Source: Hemerocallis citrina (lineage: Eukaryota; Streptophyta; Magnoliopsida; Asparagales; Asphodelaceae). Taken from it: DNA of 64,000 nt. Made by a program: the position numbers and the translations under genes. The notes under the pieces are model-generated. The model saw nothing but the letters and a program-made list of their open reading frames with translations. It was not told the origin of the DNA and did no database searches. Shown here in pieces: positions 11,801-24,300 of the stretch. How positions within the stretch are numbered: the first letter of the stretch is position 1; each line of letters opens with the position of its first letter. The stretch lies in contig JACEHZ010000589.1 in the NCBI GenBank assembly GCA_017893485.1, positions 1,924,501 through 1,988,500 of the forward strand. Reading direction: 5' to 3'.

Positions 11801-12277
11801 TTCACTCATGTACTGGCCTATCGTTCTTGTTTCAGATTACATGTTCAGTTTATGTATTTTTGTTCAGTACATGTTGATTGAGAATTTATGTTTATTTGTT
11901 ATTTATGTTTGTTGTTTATATCACTCACACCATTTATGGCTGACCCCGTAGTTTTGGGGGTTAGGGTTCAACTCTAGCCTCACATGTGTTACAGGTAGCT
12001 GCTTAGAGTTGGAAGCTTGGATGCTTGGGTTAGCTTGGGATTTCATGAGTGATATAATAGAGCCTTGGGTAATTTTGTAAAGAAAAAGGGTTGTAACAGT
12101 TAAATGTATTTTAAGGTGTTTTGTATTTTCGCTGCCATTGTAAAAGAATGTTGTAATAAGAATTTGGAATAAAATGATTTGAGTTTTTGGGCTATGCATA
12201 TTATTACATTGAAGTGGATCGCTGGGAATGTGCCACGTATTTTCTAAGTTCTCATATTAGAAATTCGGGGCGCTACA
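8875..12277 (+). repeat. 3' LTR (3403 bp)
   Basis: Near-identical to the 5' LTR over its whole length. The visible length difference is one 87-bp unit. Confidence 0.93.
10611..11560 (+). repeat. 87-bp minisatellite, about 11 units (3' LTR)
   Basis: Same unit as at 6594-7630, with one unit fewer. The CACC/CACTA variant order differs (six CACC units then alternation), showing that units have been gained, lost or converted since insertion. Confidence 0.95.
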
Positions 12278-13892
12278 AGTATGGCCACCCTGTTTCATTA
12301 ATAAGAAATTAATGATACAAAACCAGATAACTAGGCCAGATTACAACCTACAGACAGGAAATAAAATATACATGAAGCAACATGACCCGTACAAACAACA
12401 AATCCTTCCAACAACCCTGGAGGGTGGGCCGACAAATAAGCTCGGTCCAGTAAAATTGTATGTACGTCAGTTTAGCTTCGTACACTACCTCCACGGCACA
12501 TGCACACCCACCTGAAACTAGTTTGGCAGGATTTTATCACCCGCCGATCCGTACATTCTCCTCGCTGGGGGGACCCCATCTATGGGTCCAAGCCCCGCAG
12601 GCCGACTTATGACACCACGACACAAGCACAGAAACCGCACCCTCCCACCATCTCCACCACTCATCCTACAAACGTGCCAACAGCTTTACAGCCGCTACCA
12701 AAGAGATAGCCGTGAAGAGGATACCTTCATCTCTCTCACGATTGTGCTTTCTCAGGCGATTTCTCACCAAATAACTATCTCGCTCATCCCATCAAAAACC
12801 ACGCTCCAGGAGAGAGCCATGGAGAGGATACCTTCACCTCTCTCACGCTCTTGCTCTCTCAGAAAATTTCTCACCACACAGACTCGTCTCGACTCTTACT
12901 CCCAGCGAGGGAGATGCGACGTTGTTACGAGATAGTGGCCTAAGCTGGAGGAAGCTCAATAGCCTAATAGTAGGCGCTGTCAAGACTACATAGGCAACAT
13001 CATTGGACACCCAAACAAGTGAGCGCACATCATGGAGGGACCCCTCTTCGGGCCCAAGCCCCACAATCGTGCAATACAACGTGCTACACAGTCCCCACCT
13101 CCCACAGCAAATAACCACCGGCCTGGCCCTAGGGCCCCCTGCCGAACCACCGACCTCACACACTTGAGATCCCGACCCCATCCCCAGATCCATGGCATTC
13201 GCGACAACAGGCGCGGAAGGATGCTATGGCACGACATAGTCGCTTCGCGACCTAAGAAGACGACAACAGCGATCTGGGGCGTCAGCGACTTTGTGAGCGA
13301 CTTCGTTTGCATGCGACGACACGGCAGCAGACGGCCTCCCCGACTGGGAGTGCGACGTGGGGGGGGGGGGGACTCTCGTCGTGGCCCAGATCTGAGGAGT
13401 TCAGATCTGTCGCGGCGACCTCGTGAGCGATCGGCGCCCAGAAGTGAGGCCGAGTCTCCAACTTCGGCGCTCTCGCGGGATCAGAATCCCCCGATCGGAA
13501 GGAGGTCATCGAATCTCCGTACGATCCCGACAACGACGCGAACGGAATCCCTCGACGTCATCCGATACCGATTTCCCCTCAATTCCTTCCACCACGTGTA
13601 GGGGACGAGGAACACTCTGTCGTCGGAGGAGGAGGCGGGAGGGGCCGGATCGGTACTAGGGAGGATTCAGGAGTGGGCTGCGGTTTCGGATGGAGGTGGA
13701 GGTTGGTGAGGGGAGAAAAGGTAGGGGCGTCGAACAGCGAACGTGGAAGGGGCGGCATGATCTCGGCCGCCACCTCCTCCAAACTCTCTTTAGATCTAGG
13801 GGTTTTTTGTTTTTGGGTTTATTTGGGAAAGCTTCTCTCTCTAGAAAATCTAGAGAAAAACACTTTTTTGTTTTTTCTAGGGGTAATATTAG

Positions 13893-14502
13893 TTAACGGG
13901 TCTCGAATCTACACAAGTACAATCTAAGTAGGGCTGCAATTTCTACCCAATATTGGTCTCGAACCTACCAAATTTCAGATGGATCCTACGACGTGACCAA
14001 AATTTCAAAGATATGGTAAGGGTTGAGGAATTTAATATTTGTACTATAATTCTAACACGTCTCCGCATGTTAAGATACATTTTTGTTGGTCAAGGCTTAG
14101 ATTGTACACAACAATATTTTTTGTAGTGGAATTCAAATTTAGATTGCTCTGACACCCGTAAAAGATAGAGATTTTCGAGTACTAGCTTTTCATTGAGCCG
14201 GACTCAAATACATAGGGTAAAATACGGATGCACAACTAGTACTCGTAGACAAACTAGTACGGGTGAGAGTACTTGGTACCCTGGATCCGACTCGACCCAG
14301 TTATAGTGCTGGACCTAAGAGTAAAGAATCTCAGTAAAAGATTCTCATCAATAGAACCACTCAGATTCTAACTCAATCAGGCTTGCCTCAATTCGCATCC
14401 ATACAAAATCATTAATTGACCTGATATTTGTATATATAATTGTCAACACAAACATAATTTCTTAAGAGAATTACAGAATCCTTACTGTTACAGTCCTATG
14501 AA
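13893..14502. other. No recognisable feature
   Basis: AT-rich sequence between two mobile elements. I see no coding frame, RNA gene or repeat structure in it. Confidence 0.6.
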
Positions 14503-14507
14503 CTAGA

Positions 14508-15201
14508 TGTTGGGATTTGTGGATCTAATACACGACAATAAGTTGAAGAAGATAGTCGGGAAGGAAAGTCGAAGTGGGAGCAACAGGTCAAGAATAGTAA
14601 GAGGCTACAGCAGAGTTGCGGTCGACCGCTCGGTCGACCGCACCCCCCGACCGTCCAGGCAAAACGACCGGTCGACCCCGCAGTCGACCGTCCCGCCATC
14701 TGACTCAATTCTGTAGTTTGAAGGAATGACCGGTCGACCGTGCAGTCGACTGACCCGCTCTCTGTTGGATTTCGTGCAGTCGAGGGAGAAGACTGGTCGA
14801 CCGTCAAGATGGACCAGTCGACCGTCCCGACGCTAAATAGATGAACGGCTGAGATTAGAGATGTGGAATCTATATATATTGTATTGTGTACGATTTTAGG
14901 GTTAGCTGAAAAGAAAAGAGAGATCTAACAGCTGTCATTAAGAGAGAGGGAGATAGAGAGAAATCCTACACCTTGGTGGTGAGTTCTTGAGAGATTTATA
15001 AACCTAATCTTCATATTTCTAGTGGAAATCGCAGGAGTGCCTTTGCGCGGAGAAGTAGCCATTGTTTGGGTGAACCTCGATAAAAATTTTGTGTGTTCTT
15101 GTGTGTGTTGCGCTTGCTTGTTCTTTGTTCTCTTGTTTTGATTCTATAGTTCTTACATCTCGTCGTCGTTGTTAAGTTTATTCCGCAGTTAGAATTCAAC
15201 A
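14508..15201 (+). repeat. 5' LTR of copia A
   Basis: Begins TGTTGGGATTTG and ends TTCAACA. Its U3 part (about 14620-14825) has a cluster of GGTCGACC-type palindromes. Confidence 0.95.
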
Positions 15202-15240
15202 ATGTGGTATCAGAGCTACAGGTTGGTAGTCTTGATTGAG

Positions 15241-18200
15241 ATGGGGGACAAGAGTAGAGTTAAGGAGTTCGATGGAACGGATTTCACAATGTGGAAGATC
15301 CAAATAATTGCGTATCTCCGACATAAGGATCTAGATGAACCGTTGTTTGGTGTGAAGCCAGAAGGGGCGGAGGTCGATCCAATTGCGTTGGCGAGCTGGA
15401 ATAGATTGGATCAGAAAGCGCTTGGGCAGATTCAGTTGTTGCTGAGTAGGAAGGCGCTATTTTACATTGAGAAGGCAAGAACTGCAAAGAAGGCAATAGA
15501 GATATTGATAGACATGTTTGAGAAGCTGAATACAGCGAACCAGATGTTATATCTAAGAAGTTGGTTAACTTGAAGTTGTCATAAAGGGGTTCGGTTGGAG
15601 AGCACATCAATAATTTCTGTATGGTTTACAATCAAATGGAATCGTCGGGTTTAAAGTTTGAGGAGAGGGCACAATCATTGTTGTTGCTATCCAGTCTTCC
15701 CTATTGTTACGGCACAGTAGAGCAGACTATTACTAGCACTATGACTGATACGACAACCCTAAAGGATGTTATAAGCACCATCATAAATGAGGATGTAAGG
15801 AGGAAGAGACATGGAGAGACTTCGGTGTCATATCCTAGCAATACCGCGCTGTCAGATGATAACCGTGGTAGAAGTAACAACAGAGGAAGGTCGCAAAGTA
15901 GGAATCACAGGTCCAAGTCAAGAACAGGAAATCGCAAAGGTGAATGTTGGTACTGTAAGAAGTCAGGACACATGAGAGACCAATGCAAGGAGTATAAAAA
16001 AGTGCAAGCAGGGTCTCAGGTTGCCAATGTGGTAAGTATTGAAACCCTTCTAGATGAATTATGTTTATCTGCTGGATTTAATATTTTGCAAGATGATTGG
16101 TGTATAGACTCAGGTGCTTCTTATCATTGTACCTCCATGAGGGATGTTTTTGAGAATTACAGGACATGTGATTTTGGTACAGTTTTAGTTGGTAATGGAC
16201 AGATATGTCCAGTTGTGGGTAGAGGTACTATGAGAATGAAGGCTCGCAATGGTGGGTAATTGGTCTTGTATGATACAAGCCATATCCCGAGCTTAAAGAA
16301 AAATTTGATCACAACTAGCAAACTAGATAATGAAGGGTTTACAACAACCTTTGGGCATGGAGATTGGAAGGTGACTACAGGTGCCAGGTTGGTGACCAAA
16401 GGAAAGCGTGGTGACAAGTTGTACTTACTCAGGAGAGGTGATTCAGGTGATATCATTGCTACAGTATCAATAGGTAGTTCATCTTCAATTTTATGGCATG
16501 TCAGGTTGGGGCTCCTTGGTGAAAAGAGTGTCAAGCAACTTTGTTCTAGGGATCTTCTGCCGGGGCTAAAGAGGTTGAGATGGATTTTTTGTGAGAATTG
16601 TGTGATGGGCAAACAGAAGACAGTTAGCTTTCAGTTGGGTGGACGTGAGAAGAAGCTTGTGAAGCTAGAGTTGGTACATACAGATGTGTGGGGTTCAGCT
16701 CAGAAATTTTCTTATGGTAGTAAGAGATACTTCGTCACATTTATCGATGATGCTACAAGAAAGGTTTGGGTTTATGCAATTCGCGAGAAATCGGAAGTTT
16801 TTGAGGTATTTAGAGCTTGGAAGGCCAGGATTGTGAATGAGACGGGTTGCAAGGTGAAAGCAATCAAATCAGACAATGGAGGTGAGTACACAAGCAAAGA
16901 GTTTGTTAACTATCTGGCAAAAGAAGGTATCAGAGAAATCAAGACAGTTCCTAAGACTCCACAGAGAATGGTGTAACAGAAAGGATGAACCGCACGACAC
17001 TCGAAAGGGCGAGATGCATGAGACTTCATGCGGGTCTTCTGGTCCATCTTTGGGCTGCTACAGTTGATACAGCAGTGTACTTGATTAACTGTTGCCTGTC
17101 TAGTTCCCTTGATGGGGCCATTCCAGAAGAACTATGGTCAGGTAAAACTATTAATTATTCGCATTTGAAAGTTTATGGTTGTATGGCATATGCACTAACT
17201 GACAGGGAAGAAAGAAAGAAGTTGGTCTCTAAGTCCAGGAGGTGTGTCTTCATTGGCTACGATGGCGATGAGTATGGTTACAGGGTTTAGGATTTTGTGG
17301 ATAACAAAGTCATTCGCAGCAGGAATGTAGTGTTCAATGAAGATGTTCTATACAAGGACATGCACACAGGTCAAGATAGTACAACCAATTCAGAGTCAGA
17401 TTGGGGTTCAAACTCAAACTCAGATTCTGATTCTGAAGGCGGCCCTAGTGGTGGGGGTCCTACAGTGCAGTAGCAGGTACAGGTATCACAGGCAACAAAG
17501 GAGGCTCATGGTGAGCCTATTGGGAATGAGCAGGTTATCCAAGACGAACAGGTACAGGCAGAACAGTTCGGGGAACCTGAACCGGTCGGTGAACCGGTAC
17601 CCACATTGAGGAGATCGACACAAGAGAGGAGGCCAACCAGGATATTTGATCCATTAGATAGTGTTGTTCACGAGCATGTTCTGTACACAGATTTGGAAGA
17701 GCCAGAGACTCATAAGGAGGCTTTGAGGGATGAGGCTCGAATTTAGTAGGAGTTAGCCATAAATGACGAGATGAACTCCTTAGAACAGAACCAAACTTGG
17801 GAGTTGACCAAGTTACCCGCAGGGAAGCAGGCTCTTATGAACAAATGGGTTTTTAGAGTCAAAGATGAGGTAGATGGCAATAAGAGGTACAAGGTCAGGC
17901 TTGTTGTGAAAGGTTTCTTTCAAAGAGAATGTGTCGATTATAGTGAGATCTTTGCACCGGTTGTGAAGATGGCTTCTATTAGGGTTCTACTCAGTGTTGT
18001 GGCAGTTGAAAACTTGCACTTAGAGCAGTTGGATGTGAAGACAGTATTTCTCCATGGTGATGTCGAAGAAGAGCTGTATATGAGATAACTCATAGGTTTT
18101 GAAGCTAAAGGAAAGAAAGACATGGTGTGTCGATTGAAGAAGAGTCTTTATGGGCTCAAACAAGCACCGCGGCAATGGTATTTGAAGTTTGATTGCTTCA

Positions 18201-19219
18201 TGAGAGGAAAAGGTTTCAATAGATGCGAAACAGATCATTGTGTGTATGTCCGTAGATATTAAGACAATGATACAGTTATCTTGGCGTTGTATGTGGACGA
18301 CATGCTGTTAGCAGGTTCATGTATGGAGAAGATCAAGGAAATGAAAAAGTTGCTAGTTTTGGAGTTTTCAATGAAGGACTTGGGTGAAGCAAAGCAACTC
18401 CTCGGTATGAAGATCAGTAGAGACAGAAGTAGCAAGAAGCTTTGGTTATCTCAAGCAGACTATGTGAAAAAGGTGTTGAAGAGATTCAATATGGATGGCG
18501 TGAGGCCAGTCACTTGTCCCTTGGCTGCTCACTTCAAGTTATCAATGGACTTGTGTCCTAAGACGAAGGCAGAGATGGAGGAAATGGCTGCTATTCCTTA
18601 TGCCTCAGCCATTGGGAGTTTGATGTATGCGATGGTATCTACAAGACCAGACATCGTACAAGCAGTGGGAGTTGTCAGCCGTTACATGAAGAATCTAGGT
18701 AAACAACATTGGGATGCAGTAAGGTAGATTCTTAGATATCTAGCAGGTACTTCAGATCACTCTCTTTGTTTTGGGGGAGATTCTTTGCATATACATGGTT
18801 ATGTAGATGCAGATTTTTTGGGCGATCGTGATGGTTGCAGAAGTACTACATGGTATGTATTTACAGTTGGTGGAATAGGTGTTAGTTGAGCTTCACAGTT
18901 ACAAAAGGTTATAGCGCAGTCAACCACAGAGTCAGAGTATATGGCACTTACGAAAGCGACGAAACACATGTTGTGAATTTCGGAGCTTATGAAACAGTTG
19001 GGCAGGAAGCAACCCATAGGTGAACTATGGTGCGACAGTCAAAGTGCAGTTTTCTTGGCGAAAAACTCGGCATATCACCCTAGGACTCGGCACATTCAAA
19101 TGAGGTTTCATTTTATCAGAATGGCGGTTGAGAAGAAATGGTTGAAGCTAACTAAGATTCTTGTTACTAAGAATCCGGCGGACATGCTCACTAAGGTGGT
19201 GGATAGCAAGAAACATTAG
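15241..19219 (+). pseudogene. Copia A gag-pol polyprotein, broken
   Basis: The start MGDKSRVKEFDGTDFTMW is the usual copia gag opening. Gag continues after a frameshift near 15570 and carries the zinc knuckle CWYCKKSGHMRDQC (about 15948-15989). The protease motif is DSGAS (about 16107). The integrase has its zinc-binding region (16494-16620, with one expected His replaced) and core motifs HTDVWG and KSDNGGEY. A one-base frameshift near 16960 disrupts the PQ-NGVTERMNRT segment holding the catalytic Glu. Reverse transcriptase (17771-18727) has YVDDM (about 18290). RNase H ends about 19219. RT and RNase H share one frame broken by several stops, most explained by CAA/CAG to TAA/TAG or TGG to TGA/TAG changes. 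Not functional. Confidence 0.95.
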
Positions 19220-19353
19220 TTTTGCTATACTGCTATCTTATTGTCTCCAGGTTAATTGTTGAGGAGACTCGCAGAGGCACAGGCCTAGATTAGGCCAATG
19301 GAAGAATGAAGAACAGGTTGGAAACTTTGTGTATATGTCTCCAAGTGGGAAAT

Positions 19354-20047
19354 TGTTGGGGTTTGTGGATCCAATACACGGCAATGAGTTGAAGAAGATA
19401 GTCGGGAAGGAGAGTCGACGTGGGAGCAACAGGTCAAGAGTAGCAAGAGGCTACAGCAAAGTTACGGTTGACCGTGCGTTCGACCGCACCCCACGACCGC
19501 CCAGGCAAAACGACCGGTCGACCGCGCAGTCGACCGTCCCGCCCTCTAACTCAATTCTGTAGCTTGAAGGAATGACCGGTCGACTGCGCAGTCGACCGAC
19601 CCGCTCTCTGTTGGATTTTTTGCAGTCGAGGGAGAAGACCGGTCGACCGTCAAGGTGGATCGGTCGACCATCCCGATGCTGAATAGATGAACGGCTGAGA
19701 TTATAGATGTGGAATCCTATATATATTGTATTGTGTACGATTTTAGGGTTAGCTGAAAAGAAAAGAGAGATCTAACAGCCGTCATTAAGAGAGAGGGAGA
19801 TAGAGAGAAACCCTACACCTTGGTGGTGAGTTCTTGAGAGATTTGTAAATATAATCTTCATATTTCTAGTGAAAATCGCAGGAGTGCCTCTGCACCGGGA
19901 AGTAGCCATTGTTTGGGTAACCTCGATAAAAATATTGTGTGTTCTTGTGTGTGTTGCTTTTGCTTGTTCTTTGTTTTCTTGTTTTGATTCTATAGTTCTT
20001 ACATCTCGTCGCCGTTGTTGAGTTTATTCCGCAGTTAGAATTCAACA
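19354..20047 (+). repeat. 3' LTR of copia A
   Basis: Same length (694 bp) as the 5' LTR, with scattered single-base differences including within the GTCGAC cluster. Confidence 0.95.
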
Positions 20048-20347
20048 CTAGATACGAATATTGACGATATAATATATCGAATGCCATTGGAGAATCTGAG
20101 ATACATAGAATACTGCTGGTTAAATTTGTCAGTTGAATTAAAACATACAGGTTATATATTTTTGTTATTTATTATTTGTTTTCCATCTCGGAATCTAAGT
20201 TTTTATACATCCACATAGTATTCTAGGATTATTATTTTTTGTTTTGCCTTTTATTGCCCTTATTATTTATTTTATCTCTTAAATACCAAAAGAACATCAT
20301 CCATTATATAGGACCCAAATGCCATCACATTCATAGTCTCCAATCAC

Positions 20348-20800
20348 TAGCAATGGTATCGGGTCGGGTCGGATCGGGTCCTTCACTATTCGGATCCGGA
20401 CTCGGTCCGGTTCTGGGTTCGAGTCCTATTAAAATATTCCTACCCGTTCGGTTAGGAACGGGAGTGTGAGCGGCGAGAGGAGACGGCGAGTGGATGATTT
20501 AGAATAGATGAGAGAAGAAAAATGCATGAGTTTTGAGTTTGGAAGAGAAAGATTTAGAATTGAGGAGGAAGGAGGGAGTGATGAGGATAGAATATTTATT
20601 TTATATTGGTTTTTTGGGTTTTTTTTAACGGATCCGGGTCCAGGTCGGGTCTCTTTTGAGAGGACCTGGACCCGGATCCGAAAGTAGAACGTGTCCCATT
20701 TTAGGACCCGGAACCGGACCCTGATAGGCCGGGTCGGTTCGGGTCCAATGCCGGGTCCGGGTCGGGTCTGGATTAACTGTCTCATATTTCTACTTGACAG
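20348..20800 (+). mobile_element. hAT-like GGGTCC-rich element, copy 1
   Basis: Starts TAGCAATGGTATCGGGTCGGG, as do the copies at 36907-37424 (reverse) and 53189-53640. It shares the whole body with the former: GTCCGG-rich outer arms around an AT-rich core containing TATTAAAATATTCCTACC and ATTTAGAATTGAGRA. The right terminus is not clear; no copy of the left flank CCAATCAC is seen, so the end may be deleted or recombined. Confidence 0.7.
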
Positions 20801-20814
20801 TAATTCTTGGCTAT

Positions 20815-20815
<1 letters not shown>

Positions 20816-20859
<44 letters not shown>
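20816..20859 (+). repeat. A44 homopolymer
   Basis: A run of 44 A residues shortly after the hAT-like element. It may be a polyA tail relic or an expanded mononucleotide; its length is likely to be unreliable. Confidence 0.9.
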
Positions 20860-20863
<4 letters not shown>

Positions 20864-20950
20864 ACAGCACCCATCAAAACTATCTTTCATTTATATGTTA
20901 ATTGTCATAAGAACTACTTAATTAACTTTAAAAATAAATTCATTGCATGT

Positions 20951-21271
20951 TGTTGGACATAATCCAAATTTGCTGAAGCACTTTGAATTAGTCAAGTTTG
21001 TTAGCTTTGAATTAGTCAAGTTTGTTAGCTTCGATTTAGTCAAGTTGTTAGTTTGGTTAGTGGAGCAAATAAAAAGAAGTAGTGGAGAAAGTCTAGGAAA
21101 TAGTTAAGCCTTCCTATCTTTAAATAGGTATGTTGCAACCTTATGCAATATCCCTCACTGTACTTGTTTTTCAAGCAAAAAAAAAAAAGCAATAAAAAAA
21201 AGCAATTCCACCTCCTCTTTCCTCTTCTCCAGTGAGCTTTTCCATCTTTTTTTGTGTGTTGTTCATCTACA
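20951..21271 (+). repeat. 5' LTR of copia B (321 bp)
   Basis: Contains short direct repeats of (TT)GAATTAGTCAAGTTTGTTAG near its start and A-rich plus CTCTTTCCTCTTC stretches near its end. Confidence 0.95.
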
Positions 21272-21322
21272 TTTGGTATCAGAGCTAAGTGAATACCCAA
21301 GTATATGCTTCGTGACACAGTC

Positions 21323-24300
21323 ATGGACCTATCCAAGATGAAGGAGGGAAAAGTCACTCTCACTACCCGATGCTGTCAAAGAACAACTACACCGCATGGG
21401 ACATCAAGATGAAGGTCTTCATGCAAGCTCAAGGTGTCTAGGACGCAGTCGATCCAGCAGACCCGAAGGTTGAAGTTGAAGTCAGGAAAGATAAAATGGC
21501 AATGGCGGCCATTTATCAGGGAATTCCTAAGGAGATGTTGTTGTCTCTTGCAGAGAAGCAATCGGCGAAGGAGGCGGGATGCTCTCAAGACGATGTACAT
21601 GGGCGCAGATCGCGTCATGAATGCAAAAGTTCAGACTTTGAAGAGTGAGTTTGAACTTCTGAACATGAAGGAGACGGAATCAGTTGATGACTTCGCCATC
21701 AAATTGAACAACATCGTCAACAACATCCAAGCCCTGGGAGATAAGATTGAAGAGGCCTATGTAGTCAAGAAACTACTCCGAGCCGTGCCAACAAAGTTCT
21801 TGCAAATTGCATCAATAATTGAGCAATTTGGGGACTTAGAACTGATGTCAGTGGAAGAGGCCATCAGGCGGCTCAAGGCACACGAAGAGAGACTTCGTGG
21901 GCATGGCGACAACAATGACAGTCATCTTCTACTCACTCAGGAGGAGTGGCTAGCGAAGACGAAGAAAGGAAGTGGTGGAGATTTGTCCTCAAATCCAAAG
22001 GCTCGCGGCGATTACAATGGAGGAGGCCGTGGCCGTGGAAGGGGACGAGGCAGAGGGCGTGGCTTCAATGGAGGCCATGACAAGAGCAAAGTAAAATGTT
22101 ACAACTGTGAAATTTTTGGGCACTATGCGTCGGAGTGTCGCAAGCCTCGACGTAAACAAAAACAGGAGGCGAACTTAAGTCAAGTTCAAGATGATGAGCC
22201 AGCCTTATTGCTGTCCGTGAGTGCACAAGAAGGGCGCAACATGGTTCTCTTACATGAGGAGAAGGTGATTCCAAGGTTGTGTACAAGCAATGATAATTGG
22301 GAGGAGTCCAAGCTATGGTACTTGGACAATGGAGCGAGCAATCATATGACGAGCCAGAGATCTAAATTCAAGGACTTATATGCTAACATCAAGGGACGGG
22401 TCAAGTTTGGTGATGGTATAACTGTACACATTGAAGGTAAGGGATCCATTCGATTTCAATGCAAAAATAGAGAGCAGAGACTACTTTGTGAGGTTTATTT
22501 CATACCAAACCTGTGCAACAACATCATAAGCCTTGGACAACTTTCTGAAGATGGAAACAAGGTTATCCTCCATGGTGAGTTCCTTTGGGTTCATGATAGA
22601 CATGGGAAGCTGCTGATGAAGGTGAAAAGATCACCCAATAGACTCTACAAAATTGAACTTGAAGAATGTAAGCCTGTGTGCTTACTGGAAAAGATATCGA
22701 AGATAGCATGGCTATGGCATACACGGCTTGGACATGTAAACTTTCAAGCAATGAAGATGATGTCCGTGAAAGAGTTGGTGTACGAGCTACCCAAGATTAA
22801 ACACCCTACACAATTGTGTGAGGGGTGTTTGATGTCCAAGCAAACAAGAAATCCATTCCCTTCCCATTCAAGATACAATGTCGAGAAGGTCTTGGAGTTG
22901 GTTCATGGCAATCTCTGTGGTCCTATATCACCACCTACACCTGCTGGAAACAGATATTTCTTTTTGTTAGTTGATGATTATAGCCGAATAATGTGGGTTT
23001 ACATGTTGAAATCAAAGGATGAAGCATTGGATGCATTCAATAAGTTCTGGGTGCTTGTTGAAGCCCAAACTGAATGCAAGATAAAGGTTTTTAGAACAGA
23101 TCGAGGAGGTGAATTCTGTTCATACCAGTTTACAAGCTATTGTGAAGATGCTGGAATCCTAAGACACCTCACAGCACTGTACACCCCACAACAGAATGGT
23201 GTTGTAGAGCGAAGGAATCGGACGGTGGTGGCAATGGCACGAAGTCTATTGAAGAGCATGCAGATGCCGACATACTTATGGGGGGAGGCTGTCAGGCATG
23301 CAGTATACATTCTCAACTGTGTACCAACGAGGGCTCTAACTGGACAAACCCCCTGCGAAGCTTGGTCTCGAAAGAAACCAAATATAGGTCATCTGAAGGT
23401 GTTCGGGTGTGTGGCGTTCATGAAGCTACCGGGTGTACATATGAAGAAACTCGATGATCGGAGTAGAGCTATGGTGCACCTTGGCATGGAACCTGGAAGC
23501 AAGTCCTACCGCCTATATGATCCTCAAAAGGGTAAACTATATGTTAGTAGGGATGTCATATTGGATGAGAATAAGTGCTGGCCGTGGGTGCAAGTTAATG
23601 CTGCAAGAACAGACCTGCGGTGACCTTCATCGTCGAAGGATCTGGATCATCAACAGTGGATGATGCCGGATCAACATCGGAGCTGGACGATACCAGGTCA
23701 TCACTGGAGGAGTCAACTGATGCCGGATGTGCTCAAACCGTCACTGAAATCGTACTGCCAGAGGAAGCAACACAGTCTACATCGGTCTCAAGAACAACCG
23801 CAATAGCCACTTCGAATGCTGCTGATGAAGCAACCAACTTGCCGAGCCCAGCAACCGACAGTGCTCCAAGGAGGTTTAGATCGCTATAGGAGATATATGC
23901 GGACATCGAGCAAGTGGAGTTGTCAGATGAGCTGCTTCTTCTTGGCATTGATGAACCGGTTACCTATAGTGAAGCCGCAAAAGAGAAGCAATGGGAGGAA
24001 GCCATGAAGCATGAAGTGGAGATGATTAAGAAGAATAACACCTGGAAACTAACTGACTTGCCACCAGGTCACAAACCCATCGGATTGAAGTGGATTTACA
24101 AACTGAAGAAAGACACAGAAGGAAATGTTGTTAAACACAAAGCTAGGCTCGTTGCGAAGGGTTACGTGCAACAACAAGGGATCGACTATGAAGAATTCTT
24201 CGCTCCGGTGGCTGGACTTGAAACTGTGCGGTTGTTGCTCGCACTTTCAGCCAAGGAAGGATGGGAAGTTCATCACCTCGACGTCAAGTCAGCTTTTCTC

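Larger units (their letters stand above)
4858..12277 (+). mobile_element. Non-autonomous Ty3/gypsy-like element with giant LTRs and no gag-pol
   Basis: Two direct LTRs begin TGTAGAACCCCG and end CGGGGCGCTACA. They are separated by a 527-bp interior bearing a primer-binding site and a polypurine tract, and flanked by a perfect 5-bp target duplication AGTAT (4853-4857 and 12278-12282). The ends and the ATTGGTATCAGAGC junction resemble Tekay/Del-type chromoviruses (established family pattern). There is no gag, protease, integrase or reverse transcriptase, so it must have moved using proteins in trans. The LTRs are nearly identical apart from one minisatellite unit, so the insertion is recent. 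Class label is uncertain: interior as short as a TRIM, LTRs as long as or longer than those of large LTR elements. Confidence 0.9.
4822..13878 (-). mobile_element. Non-autonomous polyA retroposon, copy 2, split by an LTR element
   Basis: The element runs on the minus strand from 13878 (5' end) to a T17 run at 4822-4838 (its polyA). The flanks AGGGGTAGTATTAG (4808-4821) and AGGGGTAATATTAG (13879-13892) form a 14-bp target duplication with one mismatch. The LTR element at 4858-12277 sits within its 3' end; removing it restores the ...GGGTGGCCATACTCCACC... tail seen in copy 1. The body (12283-13878) contains CT-rich 5' sequence, a GC-rich middle and GGTGAGAAATCGCC-type blocks but no reverse transcriptase. 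Open frames around 12500-13780 are not recognised. Confidence 0.82.
14508..20047 (+). mobile_element. Ty1/copia retrotransposon A (complete, defective)
   Basis: Two 694-bp LTRs bracket a gag-protease-integrase-reverse transcriptase-RNase H interior in copia order, flanked by a perfect 5-bp target duplication CTAGA (14503-14507 and 20048-20052). The primer-binding site TGGTATCAGAGC is at 15205-15216; a purine-rich tract CCAAGTGGGAAA precedes the 3' LTR. The many stops and frameshifts make it non-autonomous. The LTRs differ by scattered substitutions, so it is older than the element at 4858-12277. Confidence 0.96.

Noticed and set aside
13032..13601. 189-codon Arg-rich open frame
   Set aside because: It lies in the GC-rich body of a retroposon and has no domain; the same region is open in several frames.
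15205..15216. TGGTATCAGAGC as part of a tRNA gene
   Set aside because: Each occurrence directly follows an LTR and is the primer-binding site; no tRNA cloverleaf surrounds it.
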